A stretch of 64,000 bases of DNA, from positions 85,453 to 149,452 of the forward strand of contig CAJJDN010000068.1 of NCBI GenBank assembly GCA_905182985.1, in the 5' to 3' direction. This document shows positions 15,126-28,906 of this stretch, piece by piece. Source of the DNA: Paramecium sonneborni (Eukaryota; Ciliophora; Oligohymenophorea; Peniculida; Parameciidae). Position 1 is the first letter of the stretch. Each line of letters begins with the position of its first letter. Position numbers and translations under genes: made by a program. Below the pieces are notes generated by a model, which did no database searches, had not been told where the DNA came from, and worked only from the letters and a program-made list of their open reading frames with translations.

Positions 15126-16592
15126 ATGTAAAATTCAGTAAAGAAATAAGAATCTCATGATTGTAATGATTGTTGGTCTGCTCTTCTATGTGGTTTAGTG
15201 GAAATATTAATTAAAACAAATCATTAGGATCAGATTAAACTATTATTACCATTAACTAATTAATTTGCACCTATTAGAATTCACAAAACCTAAGAATTGT
15301 TAAATTAAATGATTCGAACACCAAACTTAGCTCTTTTTTACACATTAGTAAATTAAGAGGAATCATCATAAATAATGAAAATGCATATATTTGCTTAATA
15401 CAAAATAATAGCTCCTTAAATATGTAATAAGGAAATTCTATAGAAATTGGGTTAGACTTTTAAAGTTGATACTATCTTTTTGACATACAATACTTCAATT
15501 TCACTTTCGAACAGTGAGAATCTACCATTAGTGTTAAAAATTGTATAATTTTAAAGCCATTATACAGTGGAAGTTTAAGAAAAATAAAGGAGTAGATCTA
15601 ATTCATTATAACATGATTTTATTTTAGAAATGAAGTAAGAATGTAACGGCTGTTTAAGATCTTTTGAATAAGTTGAATTAAATAAATCAATAGCATGTAG
15701 TCATACATATTGTAAATAATGTTTAAAATTGTATTTCAAATTAGGATAGTATTTTATTTGTAGAGATTTCTATTGTAAATTAGAACTTAGTAAAGATGAT
15801 TTCCCATTTCTTTAATTATCACCTTTAATAGATCTATCAGTCTAAGTTAATAAATGTCTATAATGTAAATAATCAAATACTAAATTGTATACAAACAAAT
15901 GTGGACATACTCATTGTGAAAATTGCATTAAAGATTCTTTAAATAAATCTAAATATTTTTAAACTCACTTTTGTTTAGAACCCTCATGCACAGAAATTAT
16001 GAATAATGAATTAATGAAGAATAATATTAAAGAAATTGATGTAAATCAATTATTACAAAGGAGCAACTCAATTAAATAGAAAGCATCTGATTTTTGTGAT
16101 TTTTGCAATTAAACTTAAGAATAAGGAGTAAAGAGTTAATGTGGTCATTACTATTGTAAATCCTGTTTATAATCTAAATATCAATCCATAATAACTTTTG
16201 GTTTAAATAAATTAATTGAGTGTCCTAAATGCAATTCAAAATTCAACATTGACACAACTCTAGAAGAATATTATTTATAATTATAATAGTTATCAACTCC
16301 AAGATTAAATAAGATGAGATCTATCTCTCAATAATAACTAGAAATATAAGTCTCTCCATCTTTGGGTTAGATTTTATATCCAAAATAGGATAATAATAGT
16401 AGATTAAAGACAAATGAAGATGAATAAAAGAGTTCATAACTGAAGAGATAAAATAGTATTGATTTAAAGAATATCTATAATGGAGGATCAACTCCTAGAA
16501 GAATTATTCCTTAAATATCAACTAATAGCAGAGGCAATTACCCATAAACTCAATAATCATTGCAATTCTAAAGGAGGCCTTAATTCTTTTGA
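15126..16592 (+). CDS. RING-type zinc-finger protein with three Cys/His clusters (488 aa)
   Basis: Intronless ORF, ATG 15126 to TGA 16590-16592. After about 165 residues come three spaced zinc-binding clusters: CNGCLRSF with CSHTYCKQCLK, then CLQCKQS with CGHTHCENCI and HFCLEPSC, then CDFCNQT with CGHYYCKSCL and ECPKCNSKF. The pattern C-x2-C ... C-x-H-x2-C-x2-C ... C-x2-C fits RING-like modules and suggests a RING-between-RING-like or B-box-like E3 ubiquitin ligase, but the spacing was not matched to a specific family. A Ser/Gln-rich tail of about 120 residues follows and is likely disordered. Confidence 0.8.
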
Positions 16593-16835
16593 AAATATGA
16601 TATAATTAACAATAAAGTAATTTTAGCACATTTTTTTGAATATAATTATTTAATTGAAAAATAGATAAAAAAAAAAAACTATTTTTTATTGAAAAAAATT
16701 AGTTTAAGGATTTGGTAAATTTTAAGTCATTAACATATATATAATAAAAAAAATATTTTTTAAATTTCCTATCCACTGCTTAAATATTTTTTTAGTATAT
16801 TTATTTTTAAAGAATAAATAAAATCAGCCATCACA

Positions 16836-17200
16836 TCAAACAATCTTTGTAATAATAGTCTTACTCCAATTTTCTATTTCATTGAGCTATTTCTAATATA
16901 ATTCTCCTTCCTTTTTATAATTCACCTATCAATTTATCTAACATTTTAAATTTATATTTAATTATTCTCCGATTCCTAATGTTCAATTTATCTCATATCC
17001 TTTTTTAGAATCTTTAACTTTAATAATTTTAAATGTAATATTCTACTTCTTTATAAAAAGTATTCTCTAGTTTTCTTATGATTTTTTAATAATAATTTAT
17101 CAATATATTCATAAAATTATAGTAAGATATCTCTATTATATTACTTAATTTTCCAATTATAGACTTCCTATTACATTCTTAATTAAATATTATTCATCAT
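16836..17200 (-). CDS. Small coiled-coil protein (115 aa) with a 17-nt intron
   Basis: ATG-ATG at 17200, TGA at 16836-16838. The first exon (MMNNIQLRMQQEVYNWK to NQIQIQN) runs into TGA unless the GT-AG segment 16926-16942, only 17 nt, is removed; then the frame continues as NYKKEGELYQKQLNEIENW and the total is 116 codons. Composition is Lys/Gln/Glu-rich and helical. No function recognised. If the short segment is not an intron, a length error in the sequence is the alternative. Confidence 0.55.
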
Positions 17201-17353
17201 AAAAAAATTGTTTTCAGGATTAATAGGAATGAATAATAATCTGAATTTAGTGATCATTTAAACAAAAAAAAAAGTATAAGAAAAAAGATTATTCGATAAG
17301 ATTTTATTTTAATTCAATTAATTAAAATTATGGCCAGATATACATTAAATCTA

Positions 17354-20300
17354 TCATTCTATTTCTTATAATAAATCTATTCTTTCATCTTGTAGTTTGA
17401 ATGATTGATGATACCATTTTTTAATTTTGAATTGCCGACTTTTATCTAATTTCCATTCTTCTATACTTTCATAAACTATTGCCTAAAGATCTTTCCAAAC
17501 ATCTTAAGCTCTTTTTTTAACATTTCTAACTTTTACTTTTTTATTCAGTCTATATAAATAACCAGGATCTTAATTACAACAATGCCAACAATTCAAACAA
17601 TTTTTCTTTACTCTTAATTATAGAAAATTCTATTCAGTTTTATCTTTGAATTTCTCGATAATACTTGGTAAACCTTAAAAAGCTTCTTTAATAATCTCTA
17701 ATATTAAGTATAAAATAAAAGGAGTATTTAAGAGATACAAAATAATAATTCCAGCTATTGCTATTTAATAATTTTAATTATTAGTTTAAATACTTTAATA
17801 AATAACTATTGAAAAACTAAAAGTGATTGTGAGTAGAAAAAAAGAAAATTTATCGATTTTATTATTTTTTCTATTTGAATAAGGTTGAAAATAACTACTA
17901 AATACCAAATAGATAAATATACAAATCAAAGATAATGAAGACTATTAATTATAAATAAAATTATACCATCATTATAAAATTTTGAGCCAAACAACAAATT
18001 ATTATGCAAATAGATGATCTAATATATAATCTAAAAAACTCCCAATAACATTAATTCTTTTTACCTTTTTCATCTATGTAATCTAGATATATATATCCCC
18101 AATGTTTCATATACAAGATTTTATTTAATTTTTTATTATGATTACCTACTTTTATCTTGTAGATAAAGATTAATGGTAAAAACAATAAAATGAAGAATCC
18201 AGGATATGCAAACCATAATAACCATTAAGAGTGATTATAAGTATTATACATATAAGATACATTAGCTTAAACATATGAATCTTCACTAATATTTCTATAA
18301 ACAATAAGATTTCCAAATTCAATTAAAAAAGTAGGTTATAAAAATAAAAAAAAATAAAAAGCCATTGCTTTTAAAATATCCGATTGATCCCTAGAATTAT
18401 AAATATTCGTTATTTGTTCTAATTTATTCTTCAATTAATCCTAATCTGATTTTGACTCATTTTCAGTTTTGCGCTATAGTGATTTATATTTTAAAAAGCG
18501 AAAGCATATAAAGGAAACCATCTCAAATATCAAACAAAATAATAAGAAAGATAATGACCAAATAATTCTGAGATAAATTTAGTCTATCTAAATAAAGAAA
18601 TGTGTTTATTCAGGTAAAATACAATCTAAGGCATTTGCCATAGCTTTAGCAGGCATACCGAGAGTATTTATTGTATCTAAAGTACCTTAAGGAATAGAAA
18701 TTTTAAAGCCTTCTATTATAGAGAGTAATTAAAGGAAATTGTATAGTATTTTTATTAAAATAGCTGTTTGGTTCAAAGATTTTAAAGGAAATAATATTTT
18801 TAGATGTCTTTGAAATCTCATTATAACAATTTTTTAGATTATTTCGTCATGTGCTTTAACTGATTAAATTGTGCTGAATACAGTAATAATAGAAATAATA
18901 ACTAACAATCCAATTTTTATTGATTCTCCTGAACAAACTTGGCATTCATATTTAGCCGAATTGTAATAAGATGATTCCCAATGTATGGCATATAAATCAC
19001 ACTCTTCGCAAAGTGCTCCTATATATCCTTTTTGACAAGAATCATCTTTGATTTCAAAACCTCCTTTACAATTAATCTCTTTGTTAACACACTTTTCAAT
19101 TAAATCACTTTTATAATTTAATCGCCAATAATATTTTTTAATTTTTATTTAATTCATATAAGTATAATCCATTGTTTCAAAAACTTTTTGTTTACAAATA
19201 TTAGCTTTGAGTGTTAACGCATATGTACCATTTGCACATGGAATACATATTCCTTAAGATTCTTCATAGAATTCTCCCAACTAACATTCAATTGACGAAA
19301 TTCTAATTTATAATGTGTATCTAGTATCAAAACCAATGCATTGATATGGATATTAATCATGATATATGGGTATATTAATATGACTACTATTGAAAGTGCC
19401 ATCAATTGTCATTTATTTATAAGGATCAATATAAATAATTGAATCTGAATAATCAAATCCATGTTTATGCTCATTGATGAATTATTTATTTATTTTTTTT
19501 ATGATTGATGTTTAATTCTTTGTATTTTAGTCAATATTTATAACTAAAGTACAATTCTAATCTTGTTAATAACTCATGATTTGATTGTTTTTGTCAAGAT
19601 ATACAATTAAAATTTGCTAATTTAAAAATTTGTTCATTTCATAACCACTTTTAATAATTAGATGATAATTTTATTATTTTAAAGTAGCATTAATTTTTAC
19701 ACCCAATTTAATTGGATATTCAGCAACATTATCCCCATATTTTTCAGCGAAATTTCTAGCGAAAATAATATCTGTTTATGAATAATTATTAATTCCACTT
19801 TCAATAACTGCAATAGCTCCACCTATACTTGCATTATTTCTTAAAAATTGACTATTTGCAATATTTATACGATGATAAATAGTTCCTCCATTTTTAGGAT
19901 AGGATTCAAAATAAATACATCCTCCTCTTCCAGTTACTTTTGCAAATGCACAATGTGTTTAGGTTAAATTAACAGTTAAACCATAAAATGAAATACCTCC
20001 ACCATGAATTGCTTTCACATCTGATATTTTTAGTAATTCTACTACTACATGTGATTAATATGAAGGATTAGGAGTTGTGTAATTAAAATTATATTAAGTC
20101 TAAGTCTAATTAATTATTTCCTATTCTAATATTCTTCCCTATTAATACTATATTAAATTAGTCAATTAAATTATTTTTTCGGCTGTTAAATTAGATGTTA
20201 AAGTTGTACCCAGAGTTTTATCAATCATAACCTACTCTCTAAAGTATGATTCACTTGAAATAGTGAAACATCCATAATAAGATGATTCTGAGTTTAAACA

Positions 20301-23300
20301 TTTGCATTGACTCATAACAACCAAAGGAATTAATTTCAAATTTTAAACTCTCATTATTTAAACTAAACCTCCATGACATTCTTTACAAATAATACCATCA
20401 ATAATTATATTCTTCATTTATAAACGTGTAGTCTCTTAAATTAAATCGAATATCATTAAAGCGGGGTTGATTTTAAATCCTGGGAATTCTAATCTTATTT
20501 AAAGAACTATACACAATCCATGATTAATAATAGAAGTACAATTTAAATTATTTATTGAAATTGAGGAAATATTTCTAAATTAAACTAAATCTATTTCTAA
20601 TGGATTTTCTAATGGTTCTAATATTTCTATATAAGGTCTATACGAAATAATACTATTTTAAGATACTAATGTATTTAATTTAATGAATTTTGCTTACCAT
20701 ATTGAAATGTATCCATAATAAACTAAACCTTCTGAATAAGCATTCTAAATTTCAATTTAACCATAATCTTATTCAATAGCAGCTATTCTTTTAAGAAATA
20801 AAAATTTTTCTATTTATTACAAATTATCTAAATACAATAGATATTCTAAAGAATTCGATTAATTTCCTTATAGCTTTAATGTTTATAATATCATCTTTTG
20901 TCTTTAATAAGTTCTTGAATGAAATATAGTTTTAATAGCAAGACCATTAAGTGCATAACAATTAGAAATTAAAGAATCTTCAATTCTAAAATTTTATTAT
21001 TTATCATAACTAACTAAAAAGATTGCACCACCTCCTCCTCTAGTAAAACAATTTTTTAAATGTGTATTCAATATTTTCATATCTAATTCTGATGCCATAG
21101 AATCTATATATAAACATCCTCCTTTTGATGATATGGCTCCATTTAAAGGAGTATAAGCATATTAAATAGAAATATTATTAATAGTAATAATTCCTTCTTT
21201 TAAAGTTCTTATAAATAAACCTCCACCTAATTTAGCAGTTGAATTAGAAAATGTACAATTATTCATGTCTAAATAAGTAGCAGATAAATATAGATGACCT
21301 CCTTCTGCTATTTGATTGATTAAAGGAAATGGTGTTTTTGTTTGAATATCAAAGTTACTATTAATCATTGAAATATTTGAAATAATCTAAGTTCCTACTT
21401 CTAAATATAGAACTGCTCCATAACCTTAAACAAAATTTGATCTCCAAAAACTATCCTTCAAAATTAAAGTTCCTACTACACTTCTCATCAAAAATGTAGG
21501 ATTGCTTGGCCTCAATGATCCAGATATATTCATTATATGATGATTGTTATAGAAATACAAAGAATTCACTTACACTATTTACATTTAAGTTGAATCTATT
21601 AGTATAGCTGATGAAGGAACTGCTAATACTGTTGTAATAATCTTACATTCAATTACTTATACTCCATTAATTATAATTGTTTCTAAGTAATCTGCAGTTG
21701 AAGTATTATAAATTAAATTACTCCAAGAAGAAATTCCAATAAATGAATTGTCTCTCCCAATCAAATTGTGTAATTAAATATTCAACAATTCTACATTTTA
21801 ATAAGCATTATTTATAAATAAACAATAATTATTTCTTATCTTTAATCCTATCTTTTAATGACAATTAATATTTATAAATTTAGTATTCCACACTTATTCT
21901 ACATAAAATATTGCTAAATCAGCATTCTCAATACTCTCAAAATCCGATACTACCAAAGTATTACTTTTTTCTATTCTTATAGAAGCACTAGTAGCTGCTT
22001 CCCATATTTTTTCATCAAATCCTGTTGTATTAATTTATTTAATAATTAATCCTTTCATTGTAATATTAATTGGTATATCATATTCATTTTTAATTTCTGT
22101 TATTAATAATAAACATTATGGAGTTAAACAAATAATTTAATCAAATTCTAAATTGATAAAAAATAATTTTAATCCTGAAAATTAAGGATTCCCAACTCTT
22201 ATTGTTTTTAATTCATATTTTGTTTATATTAATCTACCATTATTTGTGAATGATATATTCTTCAAATAAACATCACTCAATTCAATTGTTGTTATATGGA
22301 ATAATGCAGTATAATTAATTTTTGAGTCATACATCTAAAAATTATTCACTTTGATTTACTACATTGTATTGAAATCAACAATTCCCCTTGAATTATTATA
22401 TTCAATATTTCTCAACATTAAAGAATTAATAACTATCATACCCATAGGTTAATTAAAGATAGTTGTACTTAGAAAAGCACCATTGTTTATAAAATAACAA
22501 TCATAAAATTATACTTGAGTAATCAAAATTTTACTACTCCATTCAGGAGCAGTTAAAAAATTTACTTATTATAATTCAAAAATTGCTTAATTTTCAACAG
22601 CTATATCATAAAACCTAACATTTTCTAATTTAATATTCAAATAAGGTAATGTTATTTCAGAATCATAAATTAGACCAAAAGGTTTTGGTTGAAATGTAAT
22701 ATCAGAATTAAGTAAGTAATACTAAGAATATATTTCAACATCTAAGAAATATATTTCATAAGTATTAAGAAGTTGAGTAAAGAATGGCTTTTACATCTTA
22801 TTCTAAATTGCTTTTAAACTATAAGGTGTTGTATATTAACTTTTATCTTTATAATGGCTTTCAGCTTTAAGATTTCCAATTTTCACATTTTCCAAATTGA
22901 ATTTAGAACCAGTATTGTTTTTGAATAATAAACCAAAAGGATATTCATATTTTGGTATATGGGAAGATATTAATGAATCTTCTAAATCATTAGCAGGATA
23001 TAATTCAAATCCTCTAATTGAGACAGATGTAAAATATGTAAAATAGATATTCCTTTAAATAAACCACTAAATTCTCTCACCTTAATTATGAGAATTAGTA
23101 ATAATTTTTAATTCTAATTCTTTAATAGAGAATACATTCTTTTTTATATTTGTAGTAAAATAAGTATCCTTTTAGAAGAAACATTTTGAATTATCTTTAT
23201 AATACTAGAAATTAAGAATGATAGTAATTTTGGTCACAGCCTTTTTATTCCAATCATTAAATAATTCTGTTTTAACTATAGAATCTAATTTATCTTCTAA

Positions 23301-25664
23301 AATGAGAAATGCATCCTTAGCTGTGATATCACTATATTAGGCATTAATTTTCCATTAATCTTTCACATCTACTTAGTTTTATTAACAATCAGCATTAATA
23401 GTGATTTCATCTGATCTATCACCAGATTCTTAAAAATCGTTTTTAGAAATGCATCTAGCAATTTTAGTATCAAAATAATAATTATTACCATCACATTTAA
23501 ATGATAATCTTGAATATTTTTAAAATGTTGTATCAGTAGGATCATAAAAAGGATTAAATAGAGTAATTTCAGATTATGAACGATCTCTACAACCAATAGT
23601 ATTTTCTGGACATTCAATACAATCAGAACCATCAATTGAAGAACTTAAAGATATTCCAACTTTATTTTTATCACATTTATTACAGTAACCTTTTATTCCT
23701 TTAGGTTAGAATTCTTCACAATTATCTCCTCCCTTTTCACAATATCTAAGATCTTCATTTAAAAAAGGTCCTTTATTATTATCACCAGGAGTACATTCAT
23801 AACAAAATGGACCTAATATATTTTCATCCTCATCAAATTTATAATCAAAATAATCAGAATAATGTACAGAACTTAAAGATAAACTATAACATTTTTTACA
23901 ATATCCATTTTCTGAACATTTTTTACATAAACCTGTAATCATATCAACAAAGTAACCTTCTAAACATCTTAAACAACGTATATTATTTCCATTTGAAATA
24001 CATGATTAACATAAATAATCATTTATTAGAGAAGAACAATTCATTGTGCATTCCCAACTACCTGAATTCTCATTATTGTAAAGAGTATATCCAATATCAC
24101 ATAATAAACATTATTATTTCAATGCTTCTTTTTTATATGTTAAACAACCTTAATTAGGTTTATTTATTGAATCTTATAAATTACATTATTTTTAATCATC
24201 AGATAAATAATATCCATCTTAACAAACCATACATTTCTCTAAAGATTTTTCTTATTAATATTTTATGTATTAATACCTTCTATATCTAAAGGTTCAAAAT
24301 TAGGAACTAATGTTGAAAATTTAATTTGACTACCAACACTAGGATCACCAACTTTTCCACATAATTTACAATTTGTAATTTAGCAATCAGTACATCCAGT
24401 TCCAATGGCAAAAAATGTCTGAGTAAATTTATCACATTCTCGACATCTTACAAAATATTGAGATTCTATTTATTTTATATCATCTATTGATGGTTCACTA
24501 TTTTCAGGCTCGACTACTCTCAATTTATCTCTCGTTGGACTAATTATTATTACAATATTATGTACAATGTTTAACCAGATTAATATTCGCATCTCTTGCA
24601 ATTTGTACCACATCTTACACAACTTCTTCTATTCAAAGATGGAATAAATGTACTCTAGGTAGTACTTGTACAATATTCACATCTTTATGCTATAAAATAT
24701 AATTTAAACAAATCTTCATAAAACTTTATTTAATTTGCTTCATAATTGAGAGTTAATAAAAGTTCATGATTATTAAAGTCATCCCAAGGTTTTTCATTAA
24801 GATTTGTTTAATTTTTTCCAAAATAACAGGTATCGCAACCTGTAAAACATGCTATACATTAAGTATTGGTTTCAATTTCATTTAATTTTGTTCTAGTAAT
24901 AAGTAAACTGAATCCTTAATTACAAATCATACAATTCTTTTTTATAGTCACTATTGTTTTTCCTGAATCATCTGTGATTATATTTTTATTTATTTAACAA
25001 GACTTACAATTATCAGGACAAGGATCGCATCCTCCTAATATATCACTATATTCATATCCTTCTGAGCAACTGATGTACAAATTATTTAAATCATAAGAAA
25101 ACTATTTCGATACTTAAAAACATGTTTAATTTTGATATTTACAAAAATTTTCACATCCATCACAACTTTGAGTTGTAAACTAAAATATTATCTTCATAAA
25201 ATTACAATCTAATATCCACTCTTTACTACATAAAATAATTGCTTAACAGGTCTAGCTATTTTATGAAATACTGATATTCCTGTTGATTTAGTCTTATAAT
25301 CATATGTACAACGTCGAGATTTATCCCTTCCATATATACTATTCTTACCATGTTTAACTGTTATCTAAACAATCTCCACAATATGAATTGTTCGCTTCAT
25401 TAAATTTTATATATGGACTATTTATTAAATGTAATAATTATATAGATACCATTCAACACATATTCTTATTCCTGCCTTTAATCCTAATTCATTATGATCT
25501 TGTGGTAATTAAAATAAAAAATATTGCTAATCACACATTTCACAATTTCCTTTTATGACATTCAAGCAATTCTTAAATCTAGGATTCGTCTAATATTCTG
25601 TTATGCTTATTTCAAAAGCTAAATCAAACAACAATGTTAATAGAGTAAATAAAATTATACTCAT
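17354..25664 (-). CDS. Giant Cys-rich, Pmp-like beta-helix, multi-pass membrane protein (about 2,700 aa)
   Basis: ATG at 25664 with a clear signal peptide (MSIILFTLLTLLFDLAF), TGA at 17354-17356. Several short introns are needed, the first with 5' end at the GT after codon text CVE near 25.47 kb. Order: (1) N-terminal third, about 25.6-23.4 kb, dense in spaced C-x2-C pairs (LCKKCSENGYCKKCYS, CYECTPGD), like growth-factor-receptor/furin-type Cys-rich repeats; (2) middle, about 23.4-19.4 kb, repeated strands with F-x2-N and GG[AG]-I motifs (FSNSTAKLGGGLFI, FLRNNASIGGAI, RGGGGAIFLV), as in chlamydial Pmp-type parallel beta-helices; (3) a short second Cys-rich part; (4) from about 18.9 kb several hydrophobic helices (IGLLVIISIITVF, FFILLFLPLIFIYKI) then a charged cytosolic tail. 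Probably a cell-surface or secretory-pathway protein; ligand unknown. Similar predicted proteins form large families in ciliates. Confidence 0.8.
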
Positions 25665-26056
25665 TATTAATTATCATAATTTAGATCGAGAAGAAAATAA
25701 AATCAAGTTTTTATATAAAAATTGAAGATCTATAAATATGGATTTCTTAGGACAAAAAACTCAAGTTTTTATTATAAATTGAATACTATTTTTTCAATCA
25801 ATTACAAAAATTGTTATCAAACTTAAACAATTAGTTACTATAATATTTTTTTATCTTAGAATACAAATATTATGCTAAATAAATTATAGATTTTTATAAT
25901 TTTGTCTTACTATCAAATAACCCGTAAATAATCATCAAGAAACAATAACTAATATACATTACACAAAAATTTGATACTAACAAATAAATTCTAAAAGATA
26001 TTATATTGATTAAAATTTATAAAATTAAAAAATTACTTAAATTAAATAAAAATTAC
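25665..26056. other. Intergenic, upstream of the giant membrane-protein gene
   Basis: About 390 nt of AT-rich sequence between the start of the giant gene and the stop of the next minus-strand gene. I see no coding frame with protein character and no recognisable RNA or repeat. Confidence 0.5.
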
Positions 26057-28879
26057 TCAAGTTTTCCATTTGACTATTCTATCTTCTATTATTGAAATAG
26101 TTCTGTTAGTTAAGAAATGTTCAGTAAATAAATAAATCAAAGTTGGTTCATAAAAAGTATCATATGCTTTAATGACTGATAATTCTAATTTTTTTCCAAT
26201 ACCTTCGTTTGGAAATAATTTATTCATTACGTCAAAGCAGACAATTAAATCATCTTAAAATAAATGATTTGTGCTTGGATCTATATGTGAAATGTTTATT
26301 TTTATTTATTTTTTTAAAGAATCATTATTTTCTATATTGACAATTAAACATGCAAGTTTTAATTACTATAAGGCACTTATTGAAGGTTTTTAAAGTTCCT
26401 TTTTTAAATCCTAAATATTAACTTGAAGTTTCACTCCTTAAACATAAGCATGTATAGCTATATTTAAATGATCTTAAAACGTTTTAAAATCATTAATAAA
26501 GTCATTCAAATCTTTACAAATAAAAGGATAAAATTAATTGTAACAAGCCATAAAAGGTTTGGTTTATGTTATAAAATTCCCTTTATTAAAATATATATTT
26601 TCAATGATCTAATTCACAAATTAACATTCTTCATCTTCTTAAGTTGTCAATTCTAGAGTCAGAGTTGGATAAATCCGTTTTAATATAATAGCCAATTTTA
26701 TAATACTAACTTTATCTTTAGCATCTTTAAAATTACTGGTTAAAACACTTTATAATTTTAAATAAGCCTTATATAAGACTCCTGGATGTAATTGATGTTA
26801 TTAAACAAGTTTTGATATCAATTTTTAAGTGTGATGAAAATCTAAATTCATAATTTAATCTTTGACAATTCTAATTAATGCTTCAAATGTATCAATATTA
26901 AAATCACTAGCTCTCCAACCCATTAATAATTCATATGCTTATTTACTATTTGGTATTTCATTAATTTCTTAAAGTTTTTTTAAAAGTTCTGATTTTATTT
27001 TTTTTGATTTATAGTAATTCATATCAAGACATTTTGAATTAGCTAAGATTATATCATCAATTGTTTATATAGATTTAGGAAGATTACCTTTTTAATTTAA
27101 ATAGACATCAATAAAATTATTTTGACCTTACAATTCATGGATTTTGTCACAATCTTTTAATTTATCCCTTAATTAGTCACATGATGCTAATAAATTAGAA
27201 ATTTGAGATGGTGAAAACTTTGATAGACATTCTTGAAGTTTATTAATGATTTCCTCATCAAATGGGACTAAGATGTTAAAAATCTAAAACAATTTTTATA
27301 CTTTTTCAAAATCCATTTTAGTTGTGAATTATACTTCAATTTAAAATTTAATAGAAGGGGCAATAAATTAAAAATCAAGTCCCATTTTTTCACAAATAGT
27401 TTTATTATTTTAAAGATATTAAGTATGTTTATGAATGAATTCTATTATAGATTCATCATTAGAATTTTTAATAATCGCTTTAGTGATTTTTTAAATTAAA
27501 TTATGTGGATAAATTTGTAAATTAATTGGTTGTAAATATTTTAAGTAATCTATTTTAAATTTAGTGATTAGTTCAACTAAAATTTCACAATTTCTTTCAT
27601 TTAATTCGAATTAATTGCTTTGATTTAATAATCTAATAATTGATCTTAAATGTTTTTCTTAAATATTCATGGTAGTTAGATATTTTTCACAAAAACCTTA
27701 AGGAATATTAAGCTGAAACAAATTAACAATAGAAAGTGATTCTAAGATTACAGATTTCTCTAGCCATTGTTCTAAATACTTCTTTAAATCAATTAATTCA
27801 TCACTCATAATATATTAAGGAATTTCATTAAAAATATTATCATTTTCAATACAAAGTTCTCTTAATGAAAAATAAACAGTCCTTATGATATTTTCTAATG
27901 TTTTTTCATTATAATTGGTCTCTTTAGACATTTATACAACTCTTTTAAGTAATTGCATATAAATTTTATAATCTTTAAAAGCTTAATTTTTTTGTGAAAC
28001 CTGAATGAAATTTTTTAAGATTCTAAAATCAAATTAATAATTTCCATCTTAATCTAAAACTCGTTCTACATAAACTTTTTATATTAGGTCAACAAATAAT
28101 TTGGAAGGTTTGAATTTATTAAGTAAAATAAAAAGTTGAGCAAGGTAATAAATATGCCATTAATTTATACCTTAATAGATTTGAGAAATAACATATTTTA
28201 ATTAATGATCATTTAATTCTAAATTTTAAAGAATTTATAATAGGATTTCAGGATTACATGTAGCATGAGGAAAGTTTGTAATAGATGTATCATATTATGA
28301 TAGGAATAATAAGGCATATGCTTTAAGAGAATTATTATCACTATTCAAATATTCTCTTAATTAATCAATTTTGTCAGATTTTAATTATGGTAATTTATTC
28401 TTACTGATAGAATACTCTATTATTTAGATTAAAATTGTGTTAAATTGATGGTTTTAATTCTTAAATTCATTAAATACATCTTTATCATTCACAATTATGC
28501 CAGAATAGAATTATATGAGTAGAATAAATTAATATTCATTATTTATTGGCTGTTATTTTAACCATTAAATATATTCTTTAAAATTAGGTTTTTGAAATTG
28601 CATTTCTAAAAATTTAATCATGTTTTCAAATAATAGATCATCTGTATTTTAAATTGTTTCTATTTCTTTTTTAAGTCTATTGAGAATAATAGAACTGTCA
28701 GATAATTTCATAGGCATAATTTAATCATAAATTTTTTCATTCAAAAATGCTTACATAATAGAATTGAGTTAAGGTATTGTTTGACATTATTCAACACTGG
28801 TTTATAATGTAAATAAACGTTCTTTAAATAGTTTGTACTTTGATTTGAATGAGCTGAAAAGAAATTTTAATTTAAGCAT
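26057..28879 (-). CDS. Helical-repeat protein with mitochondrial-type N-terminus (940 aa)
   Basis: Single exon, ATG 28879 to TGA 26057-26059, 941 codons in one frame. The N-terminus MLKLKFLFSSFKSKYKLFK is basic, Ser/Phe-rich and lacks acidic residues, as in mitochondrial targeting peptides. The rest is almost entirely predicted helix in repeating blocks (LKNFIQVSQKNQAFKDYKIY, LQECLSKFSPSQISNLLAS), resembling the helical-repeat organellar RNA-binding proteins (PPR-, OPR- or HPR-like), but no consensus repeat was verified. No RAP domain is evident. Role in mitochondrial RNA handling is an inference. Its start codon lies only 27 nt after the TGA of the upstream TBC gene. Confidence 0.75.
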
Positions 28880-28906
28880 TTTAATGACTATTATTAATTG
28901 ATATAA

